64,000 bases of DNA from the NCBI RefSeq assembly GCF_002162135.1, contig NZ_CP021382.1, positions 3,470,001 to 3,534,000 of the forward strand. Direction: 5' to 3'. Under the pieces are notes generated by a model. The model was not told the DNA's origin. It did not search any database and saw only the letters and a program-made list of their open reading frames with translations. Both the position numbers and the translations under genes were made by a program. The stretch comes from Cellvibrio sp. PSBB006. Lineage in GTDB: Bacteria > Pseudomonadota > Gammaproteobacteria > Pseudomonadales > Cellvibrionaceae. This document shows, piece by piece, positions 46,179 through 55,372 of this stretch (position 1 is its first letter; the number at the start of each line of letters is the position of its first letter).

Positions 46179-46197
46179 CAGTCTCTGGAGAACGGCG

Positions 46198-48312
46198 TTG
46201 CAGACAATTGAAGCCTTGAGTCACAGGCTTTCGTCATATCTGGATACTCCCCAAATCAATTTGGTGAAGCGGGCTTATTTTTACGCAGAACAAGCCCACG
46301 ATGGCCAAAAGCGCCGCAGTGGCGAAGCCTACATTACCCATCCGCTCGCGGTAGCGGACATCCTCGCGCACATGCATATGGACCATCAGAGTTTGATGGC
46401 GGCCATGTTGCACGATGTCATTGAAGATACCGGCATCAGCAAGAAGGCTATCTCCAGACAGTTTGGCGATTCTGTGGCTGACCTGGTGGATGGTGTCAGC
46501 AAGCTGACCCAGATCGAATTTGAATCCCACGCGGAAAAGCAGGCAGAAAACTTCCAGAAGATGGCCTTGGCCATGGCTAATGACCTGCGGGTTATCCTTG
46601 TGAAGTTAGCCGACCGTTTGCACAACATGCGCACACTGGGCGCTATGCCCGCCGACAAGAAACGTCGGATCGCTAAAGAAACCCTTGAGATTTATGCGCC
46701 TATCGCCCATCGGCTGGGTATGAACGATATGCGCCTGGAGTTTGAAGATCGCGGTTTTTACGCGATGTATCCGCTGCGGGCGACGCGTTTGCAGGCCGCC
46801 CTCAAGACCGCGCGCGGTAACCGCAAAGAGCTGGTTGAACAGATTCAGACCTCCATTGAAAAACGCCTCACCCGCGAAAAGATCGTGGCCGAGGTAATCG
46901 GGCGGGAGAAACACCTCTTCAGCATCTACGAAAAGATGCGGCAGAAGAAAAAGTATTTCAAAGAAATCATGGACGTATACGCCTTCCGCATCATTGTGGA
47001 CAGCGTCGATACCTGCTATCGCGTGCTGGGGGTGATCCATAACCTCTACAAACCGGTGGCTGGTGAGTTCAAGGATTACATCGCGATTCCCAAGGCCAAT
47101 GGCTATCAGTCGTTGCACACGGTGTTGGTCGGTATGCACGGCGTGCCTATCGAAGTGCAAATCCGTACTCGCGAAATGGATGAGATGGCCAACAACGGCA
47201 TCGCAGCGCATTTCCTCTACAAATCCAACAGCACCGAGACGATTAACAGCAGTCACAGCCGCGCACGCCAGTGGGTGCAGGGCTTGCTGGAGATGCAGCG
47301 TCGCGCCGGGGATTCGTTGGAGTTTATCGAGAACGTGAAGATCGACCTCTTCCCTGACGAGGTTTACGTCTTTACGCCCAAAGGCAAGATTGTTGAGCTG
47401 CCCCACGGTGCCACGGCCGTGGATTTTGCCTACGCCGTGCACACCGATATCGGCAATGCCTGCGTGGCCTGCCGGATCAATGGCCGGCTTGCACCGTTAT
47501 CGCAGCCGCTGCAAAGCGGGCAGAAAGTCACCATCATCACCGCGCCCGGCGCGCAGCCCAACCCCAACTGGTTAAATTTCACGGTGTCGGGTAAGGCCCG
47601 CAGCGGAATTCGCCATTTCCTCAAAAACCAACGCCATCACCAATCGGTGGCCTTGGGTCGCCGGATGCTCAGTCGGGCGCTGGCTGATATGCATATCGAG
47701 CTGGATAACCTGACAGAGGCACAACAAGCGCAACTGCTGCAGGCAGCGCAGGTGGATTCACTGGAAACCCTGCTCGAAGAGATCGGACTGGGTAACCGCG
47801 TGGCCTTTGCGGTGGCCAAGCTTTTACAACCGGATGCCGAGGTCAAACCGCGCGGCCCCAGTATTTATTCGCCGCTCACCATTGACTCTTCCGAGGGTAT
47901 GCTGATCACCTTTGCCCGTTGTTGCCGACCGATACCCGGCGACCCGATTATCGGGCATGTAAGCTCCGGCAAAGGCTTGGTTATTCACCAGGATACTTGT
48001 CGTAATATCGTGGAAATTCGCAGTAATCCGGAAAAAATCAGCCACGTGAACTGGGCGCCGACGGTCAGCGGGGAATTCCTGGTGGATGTCCGGGTGGAAG
48101 TGGAATCGGAACGCGGCATCATCGCGACCCTTGCCACACGGGTGACCGAGCAGGGCGGCAGCATTGAACATATCAATGTCCAGGAGCGGGATGCCCATAA
48201 CAGCGTGATCCACTTGTGTATCGGCGTGCACAACCGCGTGCACCTGGCCAACATCATGCGTCGCATCCGCAACATGAGCTTTGTGATCCGAATCGGGCGC
48301 AGCAAGAATTGA
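46198..48312 (+). CDS. spoT: Bifunctional (p)ppGpp synthetase/hydrolase SpoT
   Basis: A 704-residue stringent-response enzyme. HD hydrolase domain (about 20-175, with AMLHDVIEDT intact), synthetase (about 230-350, with YQSLHTVLVG), TGS (about 385-445) and C-terminal ACT (about 625-700). The intact HD motif supports ppGpp hydrolysis; synthesis may be weak, as in SpoT. It begins with TTG, 7 bases after GGAG. Confidence 0.95.
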   Translation: MQTIEALSHRLSSYLDTPQINLVKRAYFYAEQAHDGQKRRSGEAYITHPLAVADILAHMHMDHQSLMAAMLHDVIEDTGISKKAISRQFGDSVADLVDGVSKLTQIEFESHAEKQAENFQKMALAMANDLRVILVKLADRLHNMRTLGAMPADKKRRIAKETLEIYAPIAHRLGMNDMRLEFEDRGFYAMYPLRATRLQAALKTARGNRKELVEQIQTSIEKRLTREKIVAEVIGREKHLFSIYEKMRQKKKYFKEIMDVYAFRIIVDSVDTCYRVLGVIHNLYKPVAGEFKDYIAIPKANGYQSLHTVLVGMHGVPIEVQIRTREMDEMANNGIAAHFLYKSNSTETINSSHSRARQWVQGLLEMQRRAGDSLEFIENVKIDLFPDEVYVFTPKGKIVELPHGATAVDFAYAVHTDIGNACVACRINGRLAPLSQPLQSGQKVTIITAPGAQPNPNWLNFTVSGKARSGIRHFLKNQRHHQSVALGRRMLSRALADMHIELDNLTEAQQAQLLQAAQVDSLETLLEEIGLGNRVAFAVAKLLQPDAEVKPRGPSIYSPLTIDSSEGMLITFARCCRPIPGDPIIGHVSSGKGLVIHQDTCRNIVEIRSNPEKISHVNWAPTVSGEFLVDVRVEVESERGIIATLATRVTEQGGSIEHINVQERDAHNSVIHLCIGVHNRVHLANIMRRIRNMSFVIRIGRSKN

Positions 48313-48438
48313 TTAGGCATTGCGTCTCTTTCTTATAGTCATCCCTTATAGCCCTGCGCCGCACTCCCGTTTATACTCGATCGCTTTCCGTTAATAACAG
48401 CGCGCCATCCCAGCGCTTTTCAACGAAGCAGGCTCATC

Positions 48439-48822
48439 ATGACGAACAAAGCCATAATCCACACCACCAATGCCCCGGCGGCCATCGGTACTTATTCCCA
48501 GGCAATCAAGGTCAACAACACGACATACCTGTCGGGCCAGATTCCGCTGGACCCCAAGACGATGTCATTGGTTGAAGGCGATTTCGCGACCCAGGCCCAT
48601 CAGGTCTTCAGGAACTTGCGCGCCGTATGTGAAGCTGCCAATGGCAGCCTGGCAGATATCGTCAAACTCAATATCTACCTGACCGATCTGGCGAATTTTT
48701 CCATCGTGAACGAAGTAATGGCGGAATACTTTAACCAGCCCTACCCGGCCCGCGCGGCTATCGGCGTTAGTCAATTGCCCAAGGGCGCGGTGATTGAGGC
48801 GGATGGCGTGATGGTGGTGTAG
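48439..48822 (+). CDS. ridA: RidA reactive-enamine deaminase
   Basis: A 127-residue RidA/YjgF protein that hydrolyses 2-aminoacrylate and related enamines from PLP enzymes. Signatures: [28 protein letters not shown] and the conserved Arg in [20 protein letters not shown]. It follows spoT, as in Pseudomonas. Confidence 0.95.
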   Translation: MTNKAIIHTTNAPAAIGTYSQAIKVNNTTYLSGQIPLDPKTMSLVEGDFATQAHQVFRNLRAVCEAANGSLADIVKLNIYLTDLANFSIVNEVMAEYFNQPYPARAAIGVSQLPKGAVIEADGVMVV

Positions 48823-48844
48823 TTGGATTATGCTTCGTAATCCG
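48822..48844. repeat. Degenerate palindromic repeat after ridA
   Basis: GGATTA and TAATCC with a short TGCTTCG centre just after the ridA stop. It resembles a shortened copy of the element at 12521-12553. Confidence 0.35.
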
Positions 48845-48851
48845 TTTGTCA

Positions 48852-48941
48852 TTAGGCCATTGATTTCGAAAACGCATGAATACATCCCTGTAGCTCCCTC
48901 AAGTCGTCCTTGACTTGAGGGTTTCGAAACCAATGGCCTAA
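48852..48941. repeat. Nested palindromic element
   Basis: The outer arms TTAGGCCATTG-A-TTTCGAAA (48852-48871) and TTTCGAAA-C-CAATGGCCTAA are near-perfect inverted repeats. Inside lies a perfect 10-bp hairpin, CCCTCAAGTC (48896-48905) with GACTTGAGGG (48912-48921). The whole 90 bases would fold into one long branched hairpin in the convergent gap between ridA and lpdA. It may be a non-autonomous repeat, a terminator or a structured RNA. Confidence 0.6.
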
Positions 48942-49007
48942 CGCCAAACTCGCATCGTGCCATTTTCGAACTGTTGAATTGAGTTTTTCAGTTATTGCCA
49001 ATTAGCG

Positions 49008-50432
49008 TTACGAACGCAATTTAGCCTTAGGATTCGGTAAATCCGTAATCGTCCCCGCCGCCAGTTCGCCGGCCAAGCCGACACTTTCATGCAGAGTCGG
49101 GTGTGCGTGGATAGTTAGTGCCAGGTCTTCCACATTCGCGCCAAACTCAATAGCAAGAGACAATTCGCCCAATAACTCGCCCGCATTAATCCCTACTATC
49201 CCCGCACCCAACAACTGCTCAGATTCAGCGTGATAGATCAACTTGGTCTTGCCTTCACTGCGATTGGCGCCGAGGGCGCGACCGCTGGCGCTCCAGGGGT
49301 AGACAGCGGTTTTGTAATTGATGCCTTGGGCTTTGGCTTCTTTCTCGGTCAGGCCGGTCCAGGCGATTTCAGGATTGGTGTAAGCGATGGAGGGAATCAC
49401 GCGTGGATTAAAGATACGTTTATGCCCGGCGATTACATCAGCGGCTACATGGCCTTCATGGCTCGCTTTGTGGGCCAGCATGGGTTGCCCCACAATATCG
49501 CCGATAGCAAAGATATGCGGCACGTTGGTTTGCTGGGTGTTGCTGACGGGAATAAAACCGCGTTCGTCCACCTGCACACCCGCCTTGTCGGCGCCGATAA
49601 GTTGACCATTGGGTTTGCGTCCAACGGCGACCAGTACGGCGTCAAACTCGCGCGCTTCCGCCGGGGCATTGGCGCCGGAAAAGCTGACCTTTAAACCGGC
49701 TTTTGCTGCTTCAACTGCTTCCACTTTGGTGGAGAGCAGGACTTCAAAGCGCTCCTTGTTGTAGCGGCTGTACACCGTGATCAAATCCTTGTCGGCTGCA
49801 GGAATTAATTGATCGGCGAACTCAACCACCGTCACTTTACTGCCGAGTGCCTGGTACACCGTGCCCATCTCCAAACCGATAATGCCGCCGCCGATGACCA
49901 ATAACCGTTTGGGCACCTCACTCAATTCCAGCGCCTTGGTGGAGTCCCACACCCGCGGGTCATCCGGGATAAACGGCAGTTTCACGACGCTGGAACCGGC
50001 AGCGATGATCGCGTGTTCAAATTCAATCAGTGTTTCTTTCCCGTCATTCACCACGCTGAGCTGATGACTGCCGGTAAAGGTGCCACGACCATGTACAACC
50101 TGCACCTTGCGACTTTTGGCCATACCGCTGACACCTTGGGATAACTTCTTGACCACACTGTCCTTAAACGCGCGGATCTGGTTGAGATCCTGCTTGGGGG
50201 GTGCGAATGTCAAACCGATATCCGGGCCATGCTCGGCTTCATGAATAACCTGGGCTACGTGGAGTAATGCTTTGGAAGGAATGCAACCCACATTCAAACA
50301 AACCCCACCCAAGGCCTGATACTGTTCAACGAGAGTCACCTCAAGGCCCAGATCCGCTGCGCGAAACGCCGCGGAATAACCGCCAGGGCCGCTGCCTAAC
50401 ACCACGACTTGTGTCTTGATTGTTTCCGCCAT
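49008..50432 (-). CDS. lpdA: Dihydrolipoyl dehydrogenase (E3)
   Basis: A 474-residue flavoprotein that reoxidises dihydrolipoamide of 2-oxoacid dehydrogenase complexes or the glycine cleavage system. FAD motif VVVLGSGPGGYSAAFRAADL, redox disulfide GGVCLNVGCIPSK, NAD motif VIGGGIIGLEMG and catalytic His in AHPTLHESVG. Start ATG 50432 has GGAG upstream; a GTG 6 bases before it is rejected. No E1/E2 genes are nearby. Confidence 0.95.
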   Translation of the reverse strand: MAETIKTQVVVLGSGPGGYSAAFRAADLGLEVTLVEQYQALGGVCLNVGCIPSKALLHVAQVIHEAEHGPDIGLTFAPPKQDLNQIRAFKDSVVKKLSQGVSGMAKSRKVQVVHGRGTFTGSHQLSVVNDGKETLIEFEHAIIAAGSSVVKLPFIPDDPRVWDSTKALELSEVPKRLLVIGGGIIGLEMGTVYQALGSKVTVVEFADQLIPAADKDLITVYSRYNKERFEVLLSTKVEAVEAAKAGLKVSFSGANAPAEAREFDAVLVAVGRKPNGQLIGADKAGVQVDERGFIPVSNTQQTNVPHIFAIGDIVGQPMLAHKASHEGHVAADVIAGHKRIFNPRVIPSIAYTNPEIAWTGLTEKEAKAQGINYKTAVYPWSASGRALGANRSEGKTKLIYHAESEQLLGAGIVGINAGELLGELSLAIEFGANVEDLALTIHAHPTLHESVGLAGELAAGTITDLPNPKAKLRS

Positions 50433-50471
50433 AACCACTCTCCGAACTGGCTGATATGAAAAACCTGAAGA

Positions 50472-50882
50472 TTACTTTTTGTCCCGTAGTAAATCGCGGA
50501 TCTCGGTTAGCAGTAATTCTTCTTTGCTGGGTACTGGATTCGCGGGTGGCGTCGGTGCGGCTTCTTCTTTGCGCTTCAAACGATTGATGCCTTTGACCAC
50601 CATAAATATCGCGAAGGCGACGATGGTGAAGTCTAGGATGGTCTGAATAAATTTGCCGTAAGCAATGGTGACGGCCGGTGTATCGGCGGTGGCTTCTTTC
50701 AACACAACGGCCAGATCACTGAAGTCCACACCACCGATCATCAACCCGATCGGCGGCATGATTACATCACCCACCACGGAGGTTACGATCTTGCCGAATG
50801 CGGCTCCGATGATGATGCCCACCGCCATATCCACAACGTTGCCCTTTACCGCAAATTCTTTGAATTCTTTAATGATGCTCAT
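50472..50882 (-). CDS. mscL: Large-conductance mechanosensitive channel
   Basis: A 136-residue channel forming a pentameric emergency valve. The start [22 protein letters not shown]1 [20 protein letters not shown] and TM2 near [16 protein letters not shown] are diagnostic. Confidence 0.96.
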   Translation of the reverse strand: MSIIKEFKEFAVKGNVVDMAVGIIIGAAFGKIVTSVVGDVIMPPIGLMIGGVDFSDLAVVLKEATADTPAVTIAYGKFIQTILDFTIVAFAIFMVVKGINRLKRKEEAAPTPPANPVPSKEELLLTEIRDLLRDKK

Positions 50883-51067
50883 GGAAAGTCTCCTTTAATC
50901 CAGACAGGTAATGACACATAACGCCTACGAAACAGTGCAAGTCGGGTTGCCGCGCAATACCAGACCGTGACTGTTTATACCATCATCGACGGGATAAAAC
51001 AGCGTGGACCACTCGAATTATTGATGAGGAAAAAGAAGTGGCAGATTTTTACACGGGTAAATACGGA

Positions 51068-51259
51068 TCATTCGTCCTCACGTTTGGCAAAGACGCTAAT
51101 CTGTTCATCTTCATCGACGATAACATCAAGGATCATCGGCTGACAGCACACCTGACAATCTTCGGTATAGGATTGTTCGGGATAGGAGCAGTCGACCAGG
51201 ACCGTGATGGTCTCGCCGCAGTAGGGACAGGAAATGGGGTGTTCCTCAAGCAGGTTCAT
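51068..51259 (-). CDS. CPXCG-motif cysteine-rich protein
   Basis: A 63-residue protein with two C-x2-C pairs (SCPYCGETI and EDCQVCCQP), probably a zinc ribbon. Start chosen at MNLLEEHP (51259). This family is common in gammaproteobacteria; function unknown. Confidence 0.78.
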   Translation of the reverse strand: MNLLEEHPISCPYCGETITVLVDCSYPEQSYTEDCQVCCQPMILDVIVDEDEQISVFAKREDE

Positions 51260-51328
51260 GATGATGTTTGCCGTGAGGTGATGGGACATCAGCTTACCGG
51301 GCAAGACCCGGCAAGCTGAATGAGAAAA

Positions 51329-51466
51329 TTATTTGGCTGCGGCTTCTTCCAATTCGCCGCCGGCTTTCTTGAGGTCTTTACCAAAGCCCTCAACAGTGTT
51401 GCAGCCCGTCAAGGTAAACATGCCCAGCAAGGCCGCCGCCAGAATCAGTGTCATCGTCGTTTTCAT
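51329..51466 (-). CDS. Entericidin-like small lipoprotein
   Basis: A 45-residue lipoprotein. MKTTMTLILAAALLGMFTL leads to lipobox LTGC, then a short charged helix NTVEGFGKDLKKAGGEL. This is the EcnA/EcnB pattern, small envelope lipoproteins linked to stationary-phase lysis in enterics. GGAG precedes the ATG. Function here unproven; only one gene is present, not a toxin-antidote pair. Confidence 0.82.
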   Translation of the reverse strand: MKTTMTLILAAALLGMFTLTGCNTVEGFGKDLKKAGGELEEAAAK

Positions 51467-51544
51467 AAAGTATCTCCAGTTAAAAATCAGGCCCGCCAGA
51501 AATGTCGGTTGGCTTATGGCTGTGAAATATACACAGCGTCGAGT

Positions 51545-53014
51545 TTATGAATCAATGCCTAATTGTTCCCAAATTGAATCTATTTTGGCTTTAACCGATT
51601 GGTCCATTTCGATGGGTGTGCCCCATTCCCGCGTTGTCTCGCCGGGCCATTTATTCGTCGCATCAAAACCGATCTTGGAGCCAAGGCCAGAGACCGGTGA
51701 GGCAAAGTCGAGGTAATCAATGGGAGTATTTTCAATCATCACCGTATCCCGCGCCGGGTCCATGCGGGTGGTCATGGCCCAGATCACATCTTTCCAGTCG
51801 CGGGCGTTTACATCGTCGTCGGTAACAATCACAAACTTGGTGTACATAAATTGCCGCAGGAATGACCACACGCCCATCATCACCCGCTTGGCATGACCGG
51901 GGTATTGTTTCTTCATGGTGACCACGGCCATGCGGTATGAACAGCCTTCCGGCGGTAAATAAAAATCCACAATCTCGGGAAATTGTTTTTGCAGGATCGG
52001 CACAAACACTTCATTGAGTGCTACGCCCAGAATGGCCGGTTCATCCGGCGGGCGTCCGGTGTAAGTGCTGTGATAAATCGGGTCGCGTCTGTGGGTAATT
52101 TTTTCCACCGTGAAAACCGGGAAATGATCCACTTCGTTGTAATAACCGGTGTGATCGCCGAAGGGGCCTTCGGGGGCCATATCATCTGGCGCAATGTAAC
52201 CTTCGAGAATAAATTCAGCGGATGCCGGCACCTGCAAATCATTGCCGAGACATTTCACCACGTCGGTTTTATCGCCACGCAATAAACCGGCAAAGGCGTA
52301 TTCAGACAAGGTATCGGGAACCGGTGTCACCGCGCCGAGGATGGTGGCGGGATCTGCGCCCAGTGCGACAGAAACCGGAAAAGGTTTGCCGGGATTCTGT
52401 TGTTGCCACTCACGGAAATCCAGCGCGCCGCCACGATGGGATAACCAGCGCATGATCAAACGGTTCTTGCCGATCTTTTGCATGCGATAAATGCCGAGAT
52501 TTTGCCGCTCTTTATGCGGCCCGCGTGTGACGACTAACGGCCAGGTCACCAGGGGACCGACATCGCCGGGCCAACAGGTTTGAATAGGAATCATATCCAG
52601 ATTGACCGCATCGCCTTCCACAACAATTTCCTGGCAGGAGGCTTTGCTGACAACCTTGGGAGCCATATTCAACACTTGTTTAAAGATGGGTAATTTTTCC
52701 CAGGCATCTTTAAAACCCTTCGGTGGTTCAGGCTCTTTCAAAAAGGCTAATAATTTTCCGACGTCGCGCAAGGCAGCAACGGATTCTTCTCCCATACCCA
52801 GCGCCACCCGCTCCGGTGTGCCAAATAAATTACCGAGCACTGGGATGGAAAAACCTTTGGGATTTTCAAACAGGAGTGCCGGGCCGCCAGCGCGCAGGGT
52901 GCGATCACAAATTTCCGTCATCTCCAGATAGGGATCGACTTCATGGGTGATGCGTTTTAATTCGCCGCGCTGTTCCAGCAGTGCAATAAAATCACGGAGA
53001 TCTTTATATTTCAT
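51545..53014 (-). CDS. ubiD: UbiD-family decarboxylase
   Basis: A 489-residue prenylated-FMN-dependent 3-octaprenyl-4-hydroxybenzoate decarboxylase of ubiquinone synthesis. Start [20 protein letters not shown] and the motifs [32 protein letters not shown] and [12 protein letters not shown] are typical. UbiX, which supplies the cofactor, is not in the window. It lies 158 bases downstream of rho. Confidence 0.95.
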   Translation of the reverse strand: MKYKDLRDFIALLEQRGELKRITHEVDPYLEMTEICDRTLRAGGPALLFENPKGFSIPVLGNLFGTPERVALGMGEESVAALRDVGKLLAFLKEPEPPKGFKDAWEKLPIFKQVLNMAPKVVSKASCQEIVVEGDAVNLDMIPIQTCWPGDVGPLVTWPLVVTRGPHKERQNLGIYRMQKIGKNRLIMRWLSHRGGALDFREWQQQNPGKPFPVSVALGADPATILGAVTPVPDTLSEYAFAGLLRGDKTDVVKCLGNDLQVPASAEFILEGYIAPDDMAPEGPFGDHTGYYNEVDHFPVFTVEKITHRRDPIYHSTYTGRPPDEPAILGVALNEVFVPILQKQFPEIVDFYLPPEGCSYRMAVVTMKKQYPGHAKRVMMGVWSFLRQFMYTKFVIVTDDDVNARDWKDVIWAMTTRMDPARDTVMIENTPIDYLDFASPVSGLGSKIGFDATNKWPGETTREWGTPIEMDQSVKAKIDSIWEQLGIDS

Positions 53015-53073
53015 GGATTCTAATGGCCAGTTTGCAAGAGGGGTGCAGGGGAAGTGGCGCTTGGAATCGAAAG

Positions 53074-53099
53074 CCTTCGCGTCAGGAGTGACGCGAAGG
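53074..53099 (-). terminator. Hairpin after rho
   Basis: CCTTCGCGTCA and TGACGCGAAGG form a perfect 11-bp stem with a 4-base loop between rho and ubiD. Only a weak T-rich tail follows on the minus strand. Confidence 0.55.
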
Positions 53100-53172
53100 T
53101 ATTACAGAAATGTATCAGTATTTTTCGATACCCGAATGGCCATTCTGTATGTGTTCAAGGTACCCGTGGCGC

Positions 53173-54432
53173 TTACTTGCGTTTCATCGACAGGAAGAAT
53201 TCATCATTGGTTTTGAAGTCTTTCAACTTATCGACCAAAAATTCTGTTGCTGCCACATCTTCCATATCGTTTAACAAGCGGCGCAAAATCCAGGCGCGTT
53301 GCAGTTCATCTTCTTTCATCAACAGCTCTTCGCGACGGGTGCCGGAACGACGGACGTTGATGGCCGGGTAAATACGTTTTTCGGCAATCTTGCGATCCAG
53401 ATGCAACTCCAGGTTACCGGTACCTTTAAATTCTTCGTAAATCACTTCGTCCATCTTCGAGCCGGTATCAACCAGTGCGGTTGCAATGATGCTCAGGCTG
53501 CCGCCTTCTTCGATGTTGCGCGCGGCACCGAAGAAACGCTTGGGTCGCTCCAGCGCATGGGCATCCACACCACCGGTCAACACTTTACCGGAAGAAGGAA
53601 TGACGGTGTTGTATGCACGTGCCAGACGTGTAATAGAGTCGAGCAGAATGATCACATCTTTTTTGTGTTCGACGAGGCGCTTGGCACGCTCAATAACCAT
53701 GTCCGCAACTTGTACGTGACGTGCGGGTGGCTCATCGAAGGTTGATGCAACCACTTCGCCGCGCACAGAACGCTGCATCTCGGTCACTTCTTCCGGACGC
53801 TCATCAATCAACAGAACAATCAGGTGACACTCAGGATTATTGCGCGTAATCGCCTGCGCAATATTTTGCATCATGATGGTTTTACCGGCTTTGGGTGGCG
53901 CTACGATCAAGCCGCGTTGGCCTTTACCAATTGGCGCAATCAAATCGATGATACGACCGGTGAGGTCTTCGGTAGAACCGTTGCCGGCTTCAAGTAACAA
54001 ACGCTCGTTGGGGAACAGCGGTGTGAGGTTTTCAAAGAGGATTTTGTTGCGTGAACTTTCAGGTTTGTCGAAGTTAATTTCGTTAACTTTCAACAGAGCA
54101 AAATAACGTTCACCTTCTTTCGGGGGACGAATCTTGCCGGAAATTGTATCGCCGGTGCGGAGGTTGAAGCGGCGAATCTGGCTGGGTGAAACATAAATAT
54201 CATCGGGGCCTGCGAGGTAGGAACTGTCTGCTGAACGTAAAAAACCAAAACCATCCACCAGAATTTCCAACACGCCATCGCCGTAAATATCCTCCCCGCC
54301 TTTGGCATGTCGCTTGAGGATATTGAAGATAATATCCTGCTTGCGTGAGCGGGCCATACTTTCGAGGCCCATTTCGGTGGCAATGTTAATCAGTTCTTCG
54401 ACAGGTTTTGTTTTTAGATCAGTAAGGTTCAT
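53173..54432 (-). CDS. rho: Transcription termination factor Rho
   Basis: A 419-residue hexameric RNA helicase. N-terminal helical domain ([20 protein letters not shown]), RNA-binding cold-shock fold ([20 protein letters not shown]), P-loop [10 protein letters not shown], Walker [16 protein letters not shown] and the Q/R loops are present; length is close to E. coli Rho. A roughly 300-base leader precedes it. Confidence 0.97.
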   Translation of the reverse strand: MNLTDLKTKPVEELINIATEMGLESMARSRKQDIIFNILKRHAKGGEDIYGDGVLEILVDGFGFLRSADSSYLAGPDDIYVSPSQIRRFNLRTGDTISGKIRPPKEGERYFALLKVNEINFDKPESSRNKILFENLTPLFPNERLLLEAGNGSTEDLTGRIIDLIAPIGKGQRGLIVAPPKAGKTIMMQNIAQAITRNNPECHLIVLLIDERPEEVTEMQRSVRGEVVASTFDEPPARHVQVADMVIERAKRLVEHKKDVIILLDSITRLARAYNTVIPSSGKVLTGGVDAHALERPKRFFGAARNIEEGGSLSIIATALVDTGSKMDEVIYEEFKGTGNLELHLDRKIAEKRIYPAINVRRSGTRREELLMKEDELQRAWILRRLLNDMEDVAATEFLVDKLKDFKTNDEFFLSMKRK

Positions 54433-54793
54433 ACACTAGGACTTTGGTTGTGAATAGTAAGTTGGGTTAGTAGAAGTTGTAGCAGGATTTGATTTACAGG
54501 GTATTGGGGTGTTGTTCTATCGCGCGGTCTTGCTCTTATAGTCCGCAGACGACGGGTCTCAACTCGATAATTACTGCTCAGATAATCAGGCGCTGGGAGG
54601 GCCCTGAGGCCAGGATTTATGCTGGGGCAGATAACACAGGAGTCTTATGCTTGTCCGTTTCTATATTGCTCAGTGATTTGGCTGTTGTTGATGTGATTAG
54701 CTGAAATCAGGGAGGAACAAACATTGAATGTGCCGAGTATAGCGGCAAGTTTTCATCAGTGTAAAGCGCAAATTTAACACAGGGTGAATAAAT
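54433..54793 (-). promoter_or_regulatory. rho leader and promoter
   Basis: A 361-base gap without gene. On the minus strand a promoter is visible: TTTACA (54765-54760), an 18-base spacer, then TATACT (54741-54736). Transcription from about 54729 would give a leader of about 300 bases, as seen for rho in other bacteria where Rho controls itself by premature termination. Autoregulation here is inferred. Confidence 0.6.
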
Positions 54794-54821
54794 CGGGCCG
54801 GCAATGGTGATTGCCGGCCCG
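54794..54821 (-). terminator. trxA terminator
   Basis: CGGGCCGGCAAT and ATTGCCGGCCCG form a perfect 12-bp stem with a 4-base loop, starting 7 bases after the trxA stop. The tail is ATTTATT. Confidence 0.75.
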
Positions 54822-54827
54822 GTGGTG

Positions 54828-55157
54828 TTACACAACGCTGTCGATAAAGTCGATTAACTGAGTGCGGGATAAAGCGCCGACCTTGGTCGCTTCAACATTA
54901 CCGTCCTTGAAAATGATCAGGGTCGGAATACCGCGAATGTTGAATTTTCCGGGTGTTTCCTTGTTGGCATCCACATCCACTTTAGCGATCTTGAGCTTGC
55001 CTTCGTATTGGCCGGCCAAATCGTCAAGAATTGGAGCGATCATCTTACAGGGTCCACACCAGGCCGCCCAGAAATCTACCAGCACAGGGGTTTTGGCATT
55101 GAGGACTTCGTCAGCAAAACTGGCGTCAGTCACATGAACGATGGCATCACTACTCAT
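54828..55157 (-). CDS. trxA: Thioredoxin
   Basis: A 109-residue thioredoxin with the active site [10 protein letters not shown] and cis-proline [10 protein letters not shown]. It reduces cytosolic disulfides with thioredoxin reductase. Start ATG 55157 follows GGAG; the open frame to 55298 is not part of it. It lies before rho, as in Pseudomonas, but with its own terminator. Confidence 0.96.
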   Translation of the reverse strand: MSSDAIVHVTDASFADEVLNAKTPVLVDFWAAWCGPCKMIAPILDDLAGQYEGKLKIAKVDVDANKETPGKFNIRGIPTLIIFKDGNVEATKVGALSRTQLIDFIDSVV

Positions 55158-55372
55158 ATTTAACAGTCTCCAAGCCTGTTCGGCGGTGGTGGTGGCGCGC
55201 AGACCACAAGGTGTTTGACGCATGATAAGGATTGCCATGCGGGCAGGCAAGGGGCAAAAAACAATGGCGGCCATAAAGCAACGCAATGGCGATATCATCC
55301 GCCGGGATCATTCGTGCATCAATTCAGAACTACTCGGCGACAGTATCTACTGACAAGTTGCCGGTGTTTTTG

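Noticed and set aside
46606..47442. 278-codon open frame opposite spoT
   Set aside because: Antisense to the conserved synthetase and TGS region of spoT; no support.
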